From Streptomyces sp. TLI_146 (lineage in GTDB: Bacteria; Actinomycetota; Actinomycetes; Streptomycetales; Streptomycetaceae), in NCBI RefSeq assembly GCF_002846415.1, contig NZ_PJMX01000001.1, positions 806,001 to 870,000 of the forward strand: a stretch of 64,000 bases of DNA, given 5' to 3'. Below, one piece after another: positions 1-8,420 of this stretch; the first letter of the stretch is position 1; each line of letters starts with the position of its first letter. Under the pieces are notes generated by a model. It did no database searches. It had not been told where the DNA came from and saw nothing but the letters and a program-made list of their open reading frames with translations. The translations under genes and the position numbers were made by a program.

Positions 1-2
1 AC

Positions 3-1058
3 TGGTGGCTCGGCCTCAGCTCCATGCACACCCTGTTCGCCCGCGAGCACAACACCGTGTGCGAAGCCCTGCGACGCGAATACCCGCGGATGGACGAGGA
101 CCGGGTCTACCACACGGCCCGGCTGATCGTCTCCGCGCTCATCGCGAAGATCCACACGGTCGAGTGGACCCCCGCGATCCTCGCCACCAAGACGCTCGAC
201 ATCGGCATGAAGACCAACTGGCAGGGACCGCCGAAGAACTGGCTCGACCAGCTGGGCGTCTGGCTGCTGGAGACGAACGGACGGCAGGGCATCCCCAAGA
301 CTCTCCCCGACCACCACGGTGCCCCGTACTCCCTCACGGAGGAGTTCGTCACCGTCTACCGGATGCACCCGCTGATCCCCGACGACTACGAGCTCGTCGA
401 CCACCGGGGCGGCCGCCGGATCGACACCCTGGGCTTCACCGACCTCCAGGGCGCGGCCGCCGAGCCCCTCATCCGCAAGACCGGGCTTGTGAACACCCTG
501 TACTCGCTGGGCATCGCCCACCCCGGAGCGATCACCCTGCACAACTTCCCGCGCGCCCTGCAGGCGTTCCAGCGGGACGGGGAGGTGATCGACCTCTCGG
601 TGGTCGACCTGGTGCGCACCCGGCGCCGCGGGGTCCCGCGCTACAACGACTTCCGGGCCGGGCTGCACAAGCCGCGGATCCGGCGGTTCGAGGACCTCTC
701 CTCCGATCCGGAGACGGTCGCACGGCTGCGTGACGTCTACCGCTCGGTGGACGACATCGACACCGTGGTCGGGCTCTTCGCGGAGAATCCGCCCACGGGC
801 TTCGGCTTCAGCGACACGGCCTTCCGGGTGTTCATCCTGATGGCCAGCAGACGGTTGCAGAGCGACCGCTTCCTCACGGTCGACTTCCGGCCGGAGGTCT
901 ACACACCCCTCGGCATGGACTGGATCGAACGCAACGGCATGACGAGCGTCATCCTGCGGCACTGCCCCGAGCTGGCGGGCGTCCTGCCGCGCGGGGCCAG
1001 TGCCTTCGCGCCCTGGCGCCCGGTCCAGCCGGTCCGCAACGGCAGCGGCCGCGGCTGA
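3..1058 (+). CDS. Haem peroxidase, cyclooxygenase/alpha-dioxygenase-like (5' end outside window)
   Basis: The frame is open from the first bases, so the N-terminal part, including any distal His, is missing; the ATG at 24 is internal. Counting from that ATG, LFAREHNTVCEAL (4-16) matches the REHNRVC helix of cyclooxygenases. YRMHPLIPD has Tyr112 and His115 in the Y-x-x-H-P-L spacing of the catalytic Tyr and proximal haem His of COX and fatty-acid alpha-dioxygenases. Family members oxygenate a fatty acid through a tyrosyl radical; that activity here is inferred from the motif. The stop lies 13 bp before the next start, so it is the first visible gene of a three-gene operon. A peroxidase-only role is possible. 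Confidence 0.85.
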   Translation, partial: WWLGLSSMHTLFAREHNTVCEALRREYPRMDEDRVYHTARLIVSALIAKIHTVEWTPAILATKTLDIGMKTNWQGPPKNWLDQLGVWLLETNGRQGIPKTLPDHHGAPYSLTEEFVTVYRMHPLIPDDYELVDHRGGRRIDTLGFTDLQGAAAEPLIRKTGLVNTLYSLGIAHPGAITLHNFPRALQAFQRDGEVIDLSVVDLVRTRRRGVPRYNDFRAGLHKPRIRRFEDLSSDPETVARLRDVYRSVDDIDTVVGLFAENPPTGFGFSDTAFRVFILMASRRLQSDRFLTVDFRPEVYTPLGMDWIERNGMTSVILRHCPELAGVLPRGASAFAPWRPVQPVRNGSGRG

Positions 1059-1071
1059 GCGGGAGAGGACC

Positions 1072-2445
1072 ATGACCGCATCGGAGAACGCGGGCCACCC
1101 CGGCCTGGAGGACCTGCTGTCCCGTCCCCTGTGGCAGACGCTCTTCGAGCGGCGCACCCACCGGGTCAGCAGGGGCGCGTCCGTGCCGGCCGGGTCGATG
1201 AGCTACGACTCCCCGCACAAGCCCCAGCCGCTGGGCGAGCTCGAAGAGGCGGTGCTCATCGCCCTCACCGGCTCCTCGGGACTCACCATGCCCGACCGGC
1301 CCTTCGAGGACCCCCGCGACCACCAGCCGATCATGGCCAAGCCCAACCTGAACATGACGGGCCGGACCGCGGGCAGCCCCGACAACGCGCAGGCCACCCA
1401 CTTCTTCATGATCAACGACACGGGCACCTACTACCTGAGGAAGTTGCCGCCCTCCCCCGTCCGCGCCTTCGACCCCGACACACTCATCGAACGCGCACGG
1501 CAGTCGAAGGTGCGGGTCCTGGACCACCGCCTGGACGTCGCTGCGGGGATGCGGGACTTCCCGGCCTACCTCGACTCCAACCGGTTCCTGTCCAACCTCC
1601 CGGGCACCACGCTCTTCCTGCCGGTGGTCGACCTCTCCCACCAGTACATCAACGCGCTGATGTACCTGCTCACCCAGCCCGAGGGGGCCCGTCCCACCCT
1701 CGTCGACGACCGCAACTTCTACCGCCCGGCCGGGGTACGGAAGTGGGTGCGCAGCGGCTTCCTCAACCCCGACGTCAAGCTGCCCCTCGGTTCCCTGGGG
1801 CCGATGCGCACCCAGATCGAAGCCGACCTCCTGCTGCAGAACATGATGCTGACCGCGGACGCCATGGGACTCGGCGCCTGGATCCACGCCTCGATCAGCC
1901 CTCAGATCCTGCTGGGCGACCCGAAGTTCTCCCGCGCCTACGGCCGCATGCTGGGCTTCGACTTCGCCACGCCCAGGTTCCGCCCCGCCGACATCCTGCG
2001 CTGGCAGGTGCCGCTGCCGAAGTACACCAAGCTGCGTTCCCATCCGGTGGGGCTGCGGGCCGGCGGCGAACACCTCATCAAGAGCGCCTGCCCGCCCAAC
2101 TACCCCTCGATGCACGAGGCCGTGGACGCCGTCGTCCGCTCCAAGTTCGGCGAGCGGGGCATCTACACCGACAAGGACCTCTTCGCCCGTATCTACAAGG
2201 ACGACTACGCGCAGCGGTACCTCACCGAGGCCAGTGAGTACGACCGCCAGGTGATCGCATGCGCGCGGGACATCTGCGTGTACATCCACGAGACCCACGG
2301 GCGGTTCCCGGCACACACCGACGCCATCCACGTGCCCGGCATCTGGTTGCAGGCCCACCACGTCGAGTCCGAATACTACGAGCGCTTCTTCCGGCACGGC
2401 CTGACCGACGCCCACCGTCGGCACGCCGCGCACTGGGACGGATGA
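1072..2445 (+). CDS. Nitroreductase-superfamily-like protein, 457 aa
   Basis: The ATG at 1072 is chosen because GGGAGAGGA precedes it; an upstream in-frame GTG at 1000 would overlap the peroxidase gene. FERRTHR near residue 25 resembles the phosphate-binding RRS-R motif of FMN nitroreductases. The helix LLLQNMMLTADAMGLGAW near 265 matches the QNL-LAA-ALGLG helix of that fold. At 457 residues it is twice the usual nitroreductase length; the C-terminal 120 residues, rich in His, Tyr and Asp, are unassigned. The setting between a haem dioxygenase and a ThDP enzyme suggests redox processing of a shared substrate (inference). The family call is by motif only. Confidence 0.6.
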   Translation: MTASENAGHPGLEDLLSRPLWQTLFERRTHRVSRGASVPAGSMSYDSPHKPQPLGELEEAVLIALTGSSGLTMPDRPFEDPRDHQPIMAKPNLNMTGRTAGSPDNAQATHFFMINDTGTYYLRKLPPSPVRAFDPDTLIERARQSKVRVLDHRLDVAAGMRDFPAYLDSNRFLSNLPGTTLFLPVVDLSHQYINALMYLLTQPEGARPTLVDDRNFYRPAGVRKWVRSGFLNPDVKLPLGSLGPMRTQIEADLLLQNMMLTADAMGLGAWIHASISPQILLGDPKFSRAYGRMLGFDFATPRFRPADILRWQVPLPKYTKLRSHPVGLRAGGEHLIKSACPPNYPSMHEAVDAVVRSKFGERGIYTDKDLFARIYKDDYAQRYLTEASEYDRQVIACARDICVYIHETHGRFPAHTDAIHVPGIWLQAHHVESEYYERFFRHGLTDAHRRHAAHWDG

Positions 2446-2463
2446 GGCGATGAGGGAGATCCG

Positions 2464-4170
2464 GTGAAAGTCTACGAGGCCATCGTCAAGGGGCTGGAGG
2501 GCATCGGCGTACAGGCGGCCTTCGGCGGTGCCGGGGAGAACGCGGCGGGTCTGATGCTGGCGCTGAAGCATTCCCAGCGCATCAGGCCGATCATCACCCG
2601 GCACGAGCAGGCCGCGTCCTTCATGGCCTGCGGATACGCCATGTACACCAACCGGCTGGGCTTCTGCTTCGCGACCGCCGGGCCGGGCGCGTTCAACCTG
2701 TTCTCGGGGCTGGCCGTGGCCATGTCCGACTCCTACCCGGTCCTCGCGGTCTCGGGGTACGCGAACATGGAGTGGCGCGGATGGGGCTCGCTCAACGAGA
2801 CGTCGGGACTGAACCGCACGCCCGACTCCCAGGCCATGTTCGCGGCCACGACCAAGAAGTCCTTCCTGCTCACCGACATCGCCGACACCTGCGACGTCCT
2901 TGAGGAAGCGGTCAACACCGCGTTCGAGGGAAGGCCCGGGCCCGTACACATCCACGTGCCCGAGAACCTGACCCACCGCGGTGTGGAGGTGACCGGCTTC
3001 CGCCCGATCGGACTCGACGTACGACCGGTCCTGCCGGACCCGGCGCGGGTGGCGGAGATCGCGGCGGTACTGGCGGACGCCCTGGCACAGCGCAAGCGCA
3101 TCGTGGCGCTCGTCGGCTTCGGTGCGGTGCGCAGCGGGGCGGGCCCGGAGATCCAGCGGCTGATCGAGCGGTTCCAGATCCCGCTGCTCACCACCTTGGA
3201 CGGCAAGGGCATCGTGTCCGAGGGGCACCCGCTCGCGGTGGGCGTCTTCGCCGACAGCGGCCATTCCAGTGCGTGGAAGGCCTTCCGCGAGGCCGACGTC
3301 GTGCTGTGCGTGGGTAATTCCCTCAACCAGCACGCCACGTTCAACTACCGCGAGGACCTGTTCGAGGACAAGCTGCTCATCCATGTGAACATCTCCGAGG
3401 GCGAGTTCCACAAGGCCTACCGCCCCGACCACACCCTGTTGTCCGACGCGCGTCCCGCCGTGGCCGCCCTGGCCGACGCACTGGAGCGACTGGTCGGCGA
3501 GGTACCGGCGGTCGAGGTCGAGGGCCAGGACTACGAGGCGCGCAGGATCCACCATCTGCCGGGGAAGATCCACCCCGGTGAACTCGCGCAGTCGATCGGC
3601 CGCATGCTGCCGCCCGGGGGTGTGCTGCTCGCGGACGCGGGCGCCCATCTCGCGTGGCTCGGGTACTACGTGGAGCTCGAACAGGGGCAGAACTTCCGCA
3701 AGGCGGGCTCCTTCGGGCCGATGGCCGGGCACGTCAACGGAGCCATCGGCCTCAAGGTCGCCCACCCGGACCGCACCGTCGTCGTCGGCTGCGGCGACGG
3801 ATGCTACTCGCTGTCCGGGTTCGAGCTGATGACCGCCGTCGAGCACGAGATCCCTGTCATCTGGGTCATCTTCAACGACGGGGAGTTCAAGCTGATCAAA
3901 CTCTTCCAGCTGGTCACGTACGCCGAATCCGGTCTGGTCGAGTTCCGGAACCCGGACTTCGCCGCGTACGCCCGCGCGTGCGGCGCGGACGGGTACCAGG
4001 TGGAGACGCTGGAGGAGTTCGAGGACGCGTTCCGCGCGGCCCTGGCCTCCGGCCGCCCCTCGCTCATCGACGCCAGGATCACACGCTGGGCCGTGCCGCA
4101 CTACAGCCCGTCGCCGGACGGCGTGATCGACAGCCTCGTCGAGACCGTCGAGGCACGCTTCCGGGACTGA
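2464..4170 (+). CDS. ThDP-dependent enzyme, acetolactate synthase/2-hydroxyacyl lyase fold, 568 aa
   Basis: Begins with GTG at 2464, 18 bp after the previous stop. The N-terminal PYR domain has the RHEQAA motif (near residue 47) whose Glu activates the cofactor in this family. The central domain is NAD/FAD-type, and the C-terminal PP domain has the Mg-ThDP motif from GDGCYSLSGFE to FND (about 442-472). Length is standard for the acetolactate synthase, benzaldehyde lyase and 2-hydroxyacyl-CoA lyase superfamily. The exact reaction cannot be read from sequence. An upstream alpha-dioxygenase-like gene makes C-C cleavage or ligation on an oxidised acyl chain an attractive inference. Branched-chain biosynthesis is unlikely because no ilvN or ilvC is adjacent. 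Confidence 0.85.
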   Translation: MKVYEAIVKGLEGIGVQAAFGGAGENAAGLMLALKHSQRIRPIITRHEQAASFMACGYAMYTNRLGFCFATAGPGAFNLFSGLAVAMSDSYPVLAVSGYANMEWRGWGSLNETSGLNRTPDSQAMFAATTKKSFLLTDIADTCDVLEEAVNTAFEGRPGPVHIHVPENLTHRGVEVTGFRPIGLDVRPVLPDPARVAEIAAVLADALAQRKRIVALVGFGAVRSGAGPEIQRLIERFQIPLLTTLDGKGIVSEGHPLAVGVFADSGHSSAWKAFREADVVLCVGNSLNQHATFNYREDLFEDKLLIHVNISEGEFHKAYRPDHTLLSDARPAVAALADALERLVGEVPAVEVEGQDYEARRIHHLPGKIHPGELAQSIGRMLPPGGVLLADAGAHLAWLGYYVELEQGQNFRKAGSFGPMAGHVNGAIGLKVAHPDRTVVVGCGDGCYSLSGFELMTAVEHEIPVIWVIFNDGEFKLIKLFQLVTYAESGLVEFRNPDFAAYARACGADGYQVETLEEFEDAFRAALASGRPSLIDARITRWAVPHYSPSPDGVIDSLVETVEARFRD

Positions 4171-4188
4171 CGGCCCGAGTCCGCGAGA

Positions 4189-5928
4189 CTAGGTCTGCCA
4201 CATGAGCCAGGGGTCGTCACGGCAGTCCTCCTGGAGCACCGGCTCGTTGTCCCGCGAACCCGCCCTGGAACCCGCGCACTTGCCGCTGTGGACGTTGACC
4301 AGCTGCCAGGCCCGGAAGGCGCTGCGGTAGCGCAGCGTCCAGAACTGGTCGGGGAACAGTCCCTGCCGGTCGCCGCACAGATAGTGGGTGACGGAGACGT
4401 CGTTCTCGACCCTGGCGCCCTGGACGGACAGACAAAGGCCGCTCAACCGGTTGCGGACGGAATAGACGGCGGGTGGACCGGCCGTCTCCCGGGTGAGGTG
4501 CCACTGCTGCGCGGGGTTCTCACCGCAGCCGCTCTGGACCATCCCGTCCGCAGGGGCCGGGGTTCCCGCCGGAACGGCCAGGCACAGGTGGCTTCCGGCG
4601 TTCGCCAGCCGGAACAGGCCGTTGGGGGCGTCCGGCGCCTCCGGCGTGGACGTGGGTGCCGGCGTGGGGCCGGTCGCGGCAGGCTTGGCCGCAGCGGGCG
4701 GCGAGGGCGGCGCAACGAACCCGCCTCCCTGTGCGGGCGCCGTCGTGGCCGCGGGCCGGGTCGCGGTCGGCGGGGGCGCAGCCACGGAGGTAGGGCTGCC
4801 GGGCGGGGTGGTGAGCGGAGTCGCGGATCGGCCGGTGTCGGCGGAAGGCGACTGGTACTGCAGCAGGTACGGCTGGACCTCCCGGGAGGCGGGCGCGGGC
4901 GCGGCGGGCCGCTCCCGTTCCACGACGACCACGGCCGTCGCCGCGGACACGGCGACCGCCAGGACCGTGAACACCGCGAGGACGGCGGTCACGGCCAGCG
5001 ACGAGCGGACCCGGCCGCCGCGCGGGGCGGCGACGACGAGCTGCCCGGCCGCATCTGCCGGTACCGGCGCCGGGGGCGTGATGTCGTACGGCAGCGGCGG
5101 CAAAGGCGTCTGCGCGATGACCGGCGCCGCGGAAGGACGGTCGGTCCGCTCCAGGACGACACCTTGCAGGGGCGGGCCCTCTGCCGCCCGGTGCTCCCGC
5201 CAGAGGCACTCCACTTCGTGCCCGGTGTCGGCCAGCGCATCGGCCGTTCGCGCCAGCGCCAGCACCAGGTCGGTGCCGGCTGCCACCGAAGCCGTGGACC
5301 CGGCGGGCAGTGCGGCCCGGCTCTCGGCCCGCGCCTGCCCGAGGATGTGCCGGGCACCGCGGCGCAGGGACCGTACGGCCTCCAACTGCCGCAGGGCCCG
5401 GTCCACGAGGCCGTCCGCCGTCGCCTCGGAGCCCTCCTCCGCGTCCGGCGCCGACGTGTCGGCCGCCTCGGGCGCGCCGCGCCGCTGCTCCGGCTCCGGC
5501 GCACCGGCCCGCAGGTCCTCCTTGTCCCCGAGCAGTCTGCCCACCAGGGAGAGCAGGCTCCGTACGAGCCCTTCGGCCTCGGCGAGATCGGCCTCGGCAC
5601 GCCGTAGCGCCTCGTCGAGTTTGAGGCCGGGACCCGCCTCCGCCTCGGCGACGAGCGCCGCTTCGTGCAGTCGGTGTGCCCGCTGGAGCAGCGCCTGGCG
5701 GCCGCGGCCGTCGCGTACCCGGTCCCGTACGACGGAGTTGAGCCTGCCGAGGGGAATGATCCGGGCGCCGCTGCGGTAGTCGCTCCACATCGTCTTGCCG
5801 CCGCCGTACCGCTGGGCGAGCTCACGGACCGTCAGCTCGGCGGTGAGATCCCCCAAGAATCCGGCCAAGGCATCCGCCGCTCGCGTCGCCCCCTTCGGTG
5901 CCCCTTGCGGTCGCCCTGTTCTACGCAT
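4189..5928 (-). CDS. One-TM protein with N-terminal HTH-like region and C-terminal ricin B-type lectin domain
   Basis: Start ATG at 5928 is preceded by GGGGGAT at good spacing; a TTG at 5955 in the same frame sits inside a perfect palindrome and is rejected. Residues about 15-75 contain a segment (ELTVRELAQRYGGGKTMWSDY) that reads like a helix-turn-helix. Residues 80-300 are Ala/Glu/Arg-rich and probably helical. One TM segment lies near 309-335, followed by a Pro/Thr/Ser linker. A ricin-type beta-trefoil spans about 433-579, with LCLAV, LCLSV and KCAGS repeats and QQWHL/FWTL strands. Topology predicts a cytoplasmic HTH and an extracellular lectin. Transmembrane sensing of a glycan is inferred, not shown. 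Confidence 0.75.
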   Translation of the reverse strand: MRRTGRPQGAPKGATRAADALAGFLGDLTAELTVRELAQRYGGGKTMWSDYRSGARIIPLGRLNSVVRDRVRDGRGRQALLQRAHRLHEAALVAEAEAGPGLKLDEALRRAEADLAEAEGLVRSLLSLVGRLLGDKEDLRAGAPEPEQRRGAPEAADTSAPDAEEGSEATADGLVDRALRQLEAVRSLRRGARHILGQARAESRAALPAGSTASVAAGTDLVLALARTADALADTGHEVECLWREHRAAEGPPLQGVVLERTDRPSAAPVIAQTPLPPLPYDITPPAPVPADAAGQLVVAAPRGGRVRSSLAVTAVLAVFTVLAVAVSAATAVVVVERERPAAPAPASREVQPYLLQYQSPSADTGRSATPLTTPPGSPTSVAAPPPTATRPAATTAPAQGGGFVAPPSPPAAAKPAATGPTPAPTSTPEAPDAPNGLFRLANAGSHLCLAVPAGTPAPADGMVQSGCGENPAQQWHLTRETAGPPAVYSVRNRLSGLCLSVQGARVENDVSVTHYLCGDRQGLFPDQFWTLRYRSAFRAWQLVNVHSGKCAGSRAGSRDNEPVLQEDCRDDPWLMWQT

Positions 5929-5940
5929 GTCGATCCCCCA

Positions 5941-5956
5941 GTTGTCCGCGGACAAC
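5941..5956. promoter_or_regulatory. Perfect 16-bp palindrome before the lectin gene
   Basis: GTTGTCCGCGGACAAC is a perfect palindrome whose near edge is 12 bp upstream of the ATG at 5928. A half-site (TTGTCCG) recurs just after it. Its place between promoter and start fits a repressor operator, possibly autoregulatory given the HTH-like N terminus of the product (inference). Confidence 0.5.
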
Positions 5957-6043
5957 CCCGCTTGTCCGCCCCCTTCCCCCCGGCTGACCTGCGCGGATCA
6001 CGTCGGGGCCGCGCGGCCAACTCCGTCGCCCGGCAGAGTCGGG

Positions 6044-6078
6044 CCATGGAACGCCACCAGGGAACACCCGTTCCATGG
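6044..6078. promoter_or_regulatory. 10-bp inverted repeat, 15-bp spacer
   Basis: CCATGGAACG (6044-6053) and CGTTCCATGG (6069-6078) are exact inverted copies in the divergent intergenic region between the lectin gene and the secreted protein gene. It could be an operator for the gene starting at 6188 or an RNA hairpin; nothing distinguishes these. Confidence 0.35.
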
Positions 6079-6187
6079 TGCCGTCCACCGCATGGCCTGC
6101 CGTTGGCTGGATCGCATCGGTCAAACGGCGCGCGTGCGACCCATTGGTCACCGATCCGGCGACCCACCACACCTATCAGGGGGATGC

Positions 6188-6685
6188 ATGAAGAACCGCG
6201 GGCGTACACGCGCCGCTCTGGTCGCGCTCGGCGTGGCCGCCTCCAGTCTCACCTTCTCCGCCATCGGCGCGACCGAGGCCCAGGCCTGCGGCACCCACAT
6301 GCTCGGGCCGTCGCACACCATCTGGGGCGGGAGCCGGAGCATCGGCACCTACTACCTCGGGTGGAACGACTGCGACAAGACCGTATACACCGAGGCGCAC
6401 ATCTGGAACACGAACTGGACGCACTCCTCCGGCCAGATCCTCGTCCACAACTCCGGCAGTTGGAGCCTGGGCCCCGACAAGCCGGTCGTGGTCTTCGACG
6501 GCACGGCCTGGTGGACCACCACGCCGCTGTCCATCTACAGCAACCCGAGCAGTGATCGTCGCTACAAGGGCTCGGTGCAGATCAACAACTCGAACGGCAC
6601 CGCCCGCTGTGTCGGCACCACGCCGACGTGGGACTTCAGCGGCGCCGGCGTCGTCGATCCGGGCTCCGGCGACATGCACTGCTAG
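6188..6685 (+). CDS. Small secreted protein of unknown function, 165 aa
   Basis: The ATG at 6188 follows a CAGGGGGAT ribosome-binding site. The first 35 residues form a Sec signal peptide: KNRGRTR, then a hydrophobic run with TFSAIG, with likely cleavage after the Ala in TEAQA. The mature part of about 130 residues is rich in Trp, Ser, Thr and Asn and has four Cys, which could pair as two disulfides outside the cell. It begins with a motif like CGTHMLGPSHTIWGG. No family is recognised. It has its own promoter region and stands alone, followed by 109 bp before the small peptide ORF. Confidence 0.7.
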   Translation: MKNRGRTRAALVALGVAASSLTFSAIGATEAQACGTHMLGPSHTIWGGSRSIGTYYLGWNDCDKTVYTEAHIWNTNWTHSSGQILVHNSGSWSLGPDKPVVVFDGTAWWTTTPLSIYSNPSSDRRYKGSVQINNSNGTARCVGTTPTWDFSGAGVVDPGSGDMHC

Positions 6686-6794
6686 CCACAGACTGCCGTG
6701 GCCGGGCACGCCGTGATCTTCCCGCGGCACGAGAACGCACCGGCCCCGGCGGAACCAGAAGGTCAACTCAACCGAACCAACCCACGGAGGAATC

Positions 6795-6869
6795 ATGATC
6801 GCGCTCTTCGGACGCTACTTCCGCTACGCGGCCAGCACGATGACCGCCGCTGTCTTCACCAGCGGCTGA
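6795..6869 (+). CDS. 24-codon peptide ORF, candidate precursor or signal peptide
   Basis: ATG at 6795 is preceded by CCACGGAGGAATC, one of the strongest ribosome-binding sites in the window, and the ORF ends with TGA at 6869. It encodes 24 residues starting MIALFGRYFRYAAS and ending TAAVFTSG: hydrophobic, two Arg, no acidic residue, no Cys. It lies 90 bp before a PaaK-like enzyme and a nine-TM GxGD protein on the same strand, separated by a strong hairpin. That layout (short peptide, hairpin, modifying enzyme, membrane protease) resembles peptide pheromone or RiPP loci; function is inferred. No known precursor family is recognised. It could instead be a translated leader that controls the downstream genes. 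Confidence 0.55.
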   Translation: MIALFGRYFRYAASTMTAAVFTSG

Positions 6870-6904
6870 CGGTCCGCGCGTTGATCGCCACTGACTGAAC
6901 CCGA

Positions 6905-6935
6905 GCGGGTGGCCGGTGCCTCACCGGCCACCCGC
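6905..6935 (+). terminator. Hairpin with 13-bp perfect stem after the 24-codon ORF
   Basis: GCGGGTGGCCGGT (6905-6917) pairs with 6923-6935 around a 5-nt loop. There is no U tract. It ends 25 bp before the GTG start of the adenylate-forming gene and engulfs an alternative GTG at 6909. It may act as a partial terminator or RNA stabiliser giving more peptide than enzyme (inference). Confidence 0.6.
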
Positions 6936-6959
6936 GCCATGAGGAAGGAGGTCGGGCAC

Positions 6960-8420
6960 GTGTTCGGGACCATGATCCGGCAGATCCAGTACGGCGCGCA
7001 GATGCTGCGCGGCGGACGCCTGACCGTGAGCGGCCTGGAGGGTACCGTGGCCGATCTGCGGGCGACGATCGAGGAGTTCGGCGAGCCCGGCGAGGAAGCC
7101 GCCGTGATGCTGCCGGGCGGCACGGAGCCGGATCCGCAGATCCAGCGGACGATGGCCGACCGCAGGCTGAAACTGACGGTACGGCAAGCTGCCGCTCACG
7201 TTCCCTACTACCGCCGCCTCTTCGCCGAACTGGGCCTGAGCCCCCATGACCTCTCCCTCGACACCCTCGCGCTGCTGCCGCCCACGCCGAAGTCGGCGCT
7301 GCGCGCCGCGTCGTCGGCCTTCGTCTCCGAGCGCTCCGAACCGGTCCTGCTGGCCCAGACCACCGGGACGACCGGCACGCCGACGAGTGTGTGGTTCTCG
7401 CGGTACGAACTCGAACTCGCCGCCGCGCTGTCGGCCATGTCGTTCCTGATGGGTTCCGCCCTGCGCAGCAGACACATCGTCCTGAGCACGATCAGCTCCC
7501 GGGCGACCCTGGCCAAACTCACCGTCCAGCGCGCGCTGGCGATGGTCGGCGCCGGATTCCTCGCCATGGGGACCGTGGACCCCCGGATCATCATCGACCG
7601 ACTCGCCACCCCCATGCGGCTGCCGGGCAAGGAACCCCAGGTCACCCACCTCATCGTCACCGCATCCGCCCTCGGCGGCCTCGTCCAGACCGCGGAACGC
7701 GACGGCTGGCACCCCGCCGACTTCGGTCTGCGGCAGATCCTCGTCGGCGGCGAGGTGCTCAGCGACCCGCTGCGCAGCCGCGCCGAGGAGGCGTTCGGGG
7801 CGCGGGTCACCGACACGTACTCGATGACCGAGACCCTGCCGACCGCCGGGCTGGCCTGCGAGGAGGGCCACCTCCACCTCTCGGCCGAACAGGCCCACAT
7901 CGAGGTGCTCGACCCCCTGACCCACGCCCCGGCCGGGCCCGGCGAGACCGGCACCCTGGTCGTGACCCCGTACACGCAGTACCGCGACACCACGCTCCTG
8001 CTGCGCTACGACACCGGCGACCTCGTCCGCCGCCTGCCCGGCGCCGAACCCCCGACCTGCTCCCTGCACGGCATGCCCGCCACCTCGCGGATCCTCGGGC
8101 GGCACAGCAACGGCCCCGCGGAGCTCACCCCACGTGCCGTCCTCGACCGCCTCCAGGCCGAACGGCGGCTTCCGCTGCCGACCCGGTACGCGGTGTCGCC
8201 AGGTCCGGACGGCCCCCGGCTGTATGTGGTCGCGGACCGCCCGTCGGCGGCGCTGCTGGCCCGGGTCGAGGAACGGGTCGACGACCTCCCGTTGAGCGGC
8301 GTCATACTGCTGGAGGATCCCGACGAACTCCCCGAACCCTGCCGCGTCAGAGCCGATCTGACCGAGCACAGCTTCGAGCTGCCCTCCCCACGTCACCAGC
8401 CGGCACGGAGTGCCCCATGA
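6960..8420 (+). CDS. PaaK-like adenylate-forming enzyme (phenylacetate-CoA ligase/F390 synthetase family), 486 aa
   Basis: Start GTG at 6960 follows GAGGAAGGAGG with 8-bp spacing; GTG 6909 and ATG 6939 are upstream in frame but lie within the hairpin or the ribosome-binding region. Adenylation motifs are present: TTGTTGTPTSV (P-loop A3, near residue 123), DTYSMTETLP (A5, near 290) and LLRYDTGDLVR (A7, near 345). AAHVPYYRRLF near residue 80 is typical of PaaK-type enzymes. These enzymes activate a carboxylate as acyl-AMP and transfer it, usually to CoA; the substrate here is unknown. The TGA overlaps the ATG of the next gene (ATGA), so the two are translationally coupled. Confidence 0.8.
   Translation: MFGTMIRQIQYGAQMLRGGRLTVSGLEGTVADLRATIEEFGEPGEEAAVMLPGGTEPDPQIQRTMADRRLKLTVRQAAAHVPYYRRLFAELGLSPHDLSLDTLALLPPTPKSALRAASSAFVSERSEPVLLAQTTGTTGTPTSVWFSRYELELAAALSAMSFLMGSALRSRHIVLSTISSRATLAKLTVQRALAMVGAGFLAMGTVDPRIIIDRLATPMRLPGKEPQVTHLIVTASALGGLVQTAERDGWHPADFGLRQILVGGEVLSDPLRSRAEEAFGARVTDTYSMTETLPTAGLACEEGHLHLSAEQAHIEVLDPLTHAPAGPGETGTLVVTPYTQYRDTTLLLRYDTGDLVRRLPGAEPPTCSLHGMPATSRILGRHSNGPAELTPRAVLDRLQAERRLPLPTRYAVSPGPDGPRLYVVADRPSAALLARVEERVDDLPLSGVILLEDPDELPEPCRVRADLTEHSFELPSPRHQPARSAP

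Noticed and set aside
949..4101. A 1050-codon open frame on the minus strand
   Set aside because: It lies antisense to three clear genes; its composition reflects high G+C. No domain is recognisable.
5929..5955. TTG at 5955 as the start of the lectin protein
   Set aside because: It lies in the perfect palindrome and has no ribosome-binding site, whereas ATG 5928 has one.
6909..6959. GTG 6909 or ATG 6939 as starts of the adenylate-forming enzyme
   Set aside because: GTG 6909 is within the hairpin stem. GTG 6960 has an ideal ribosome-binding site, and family similarity begins after it.
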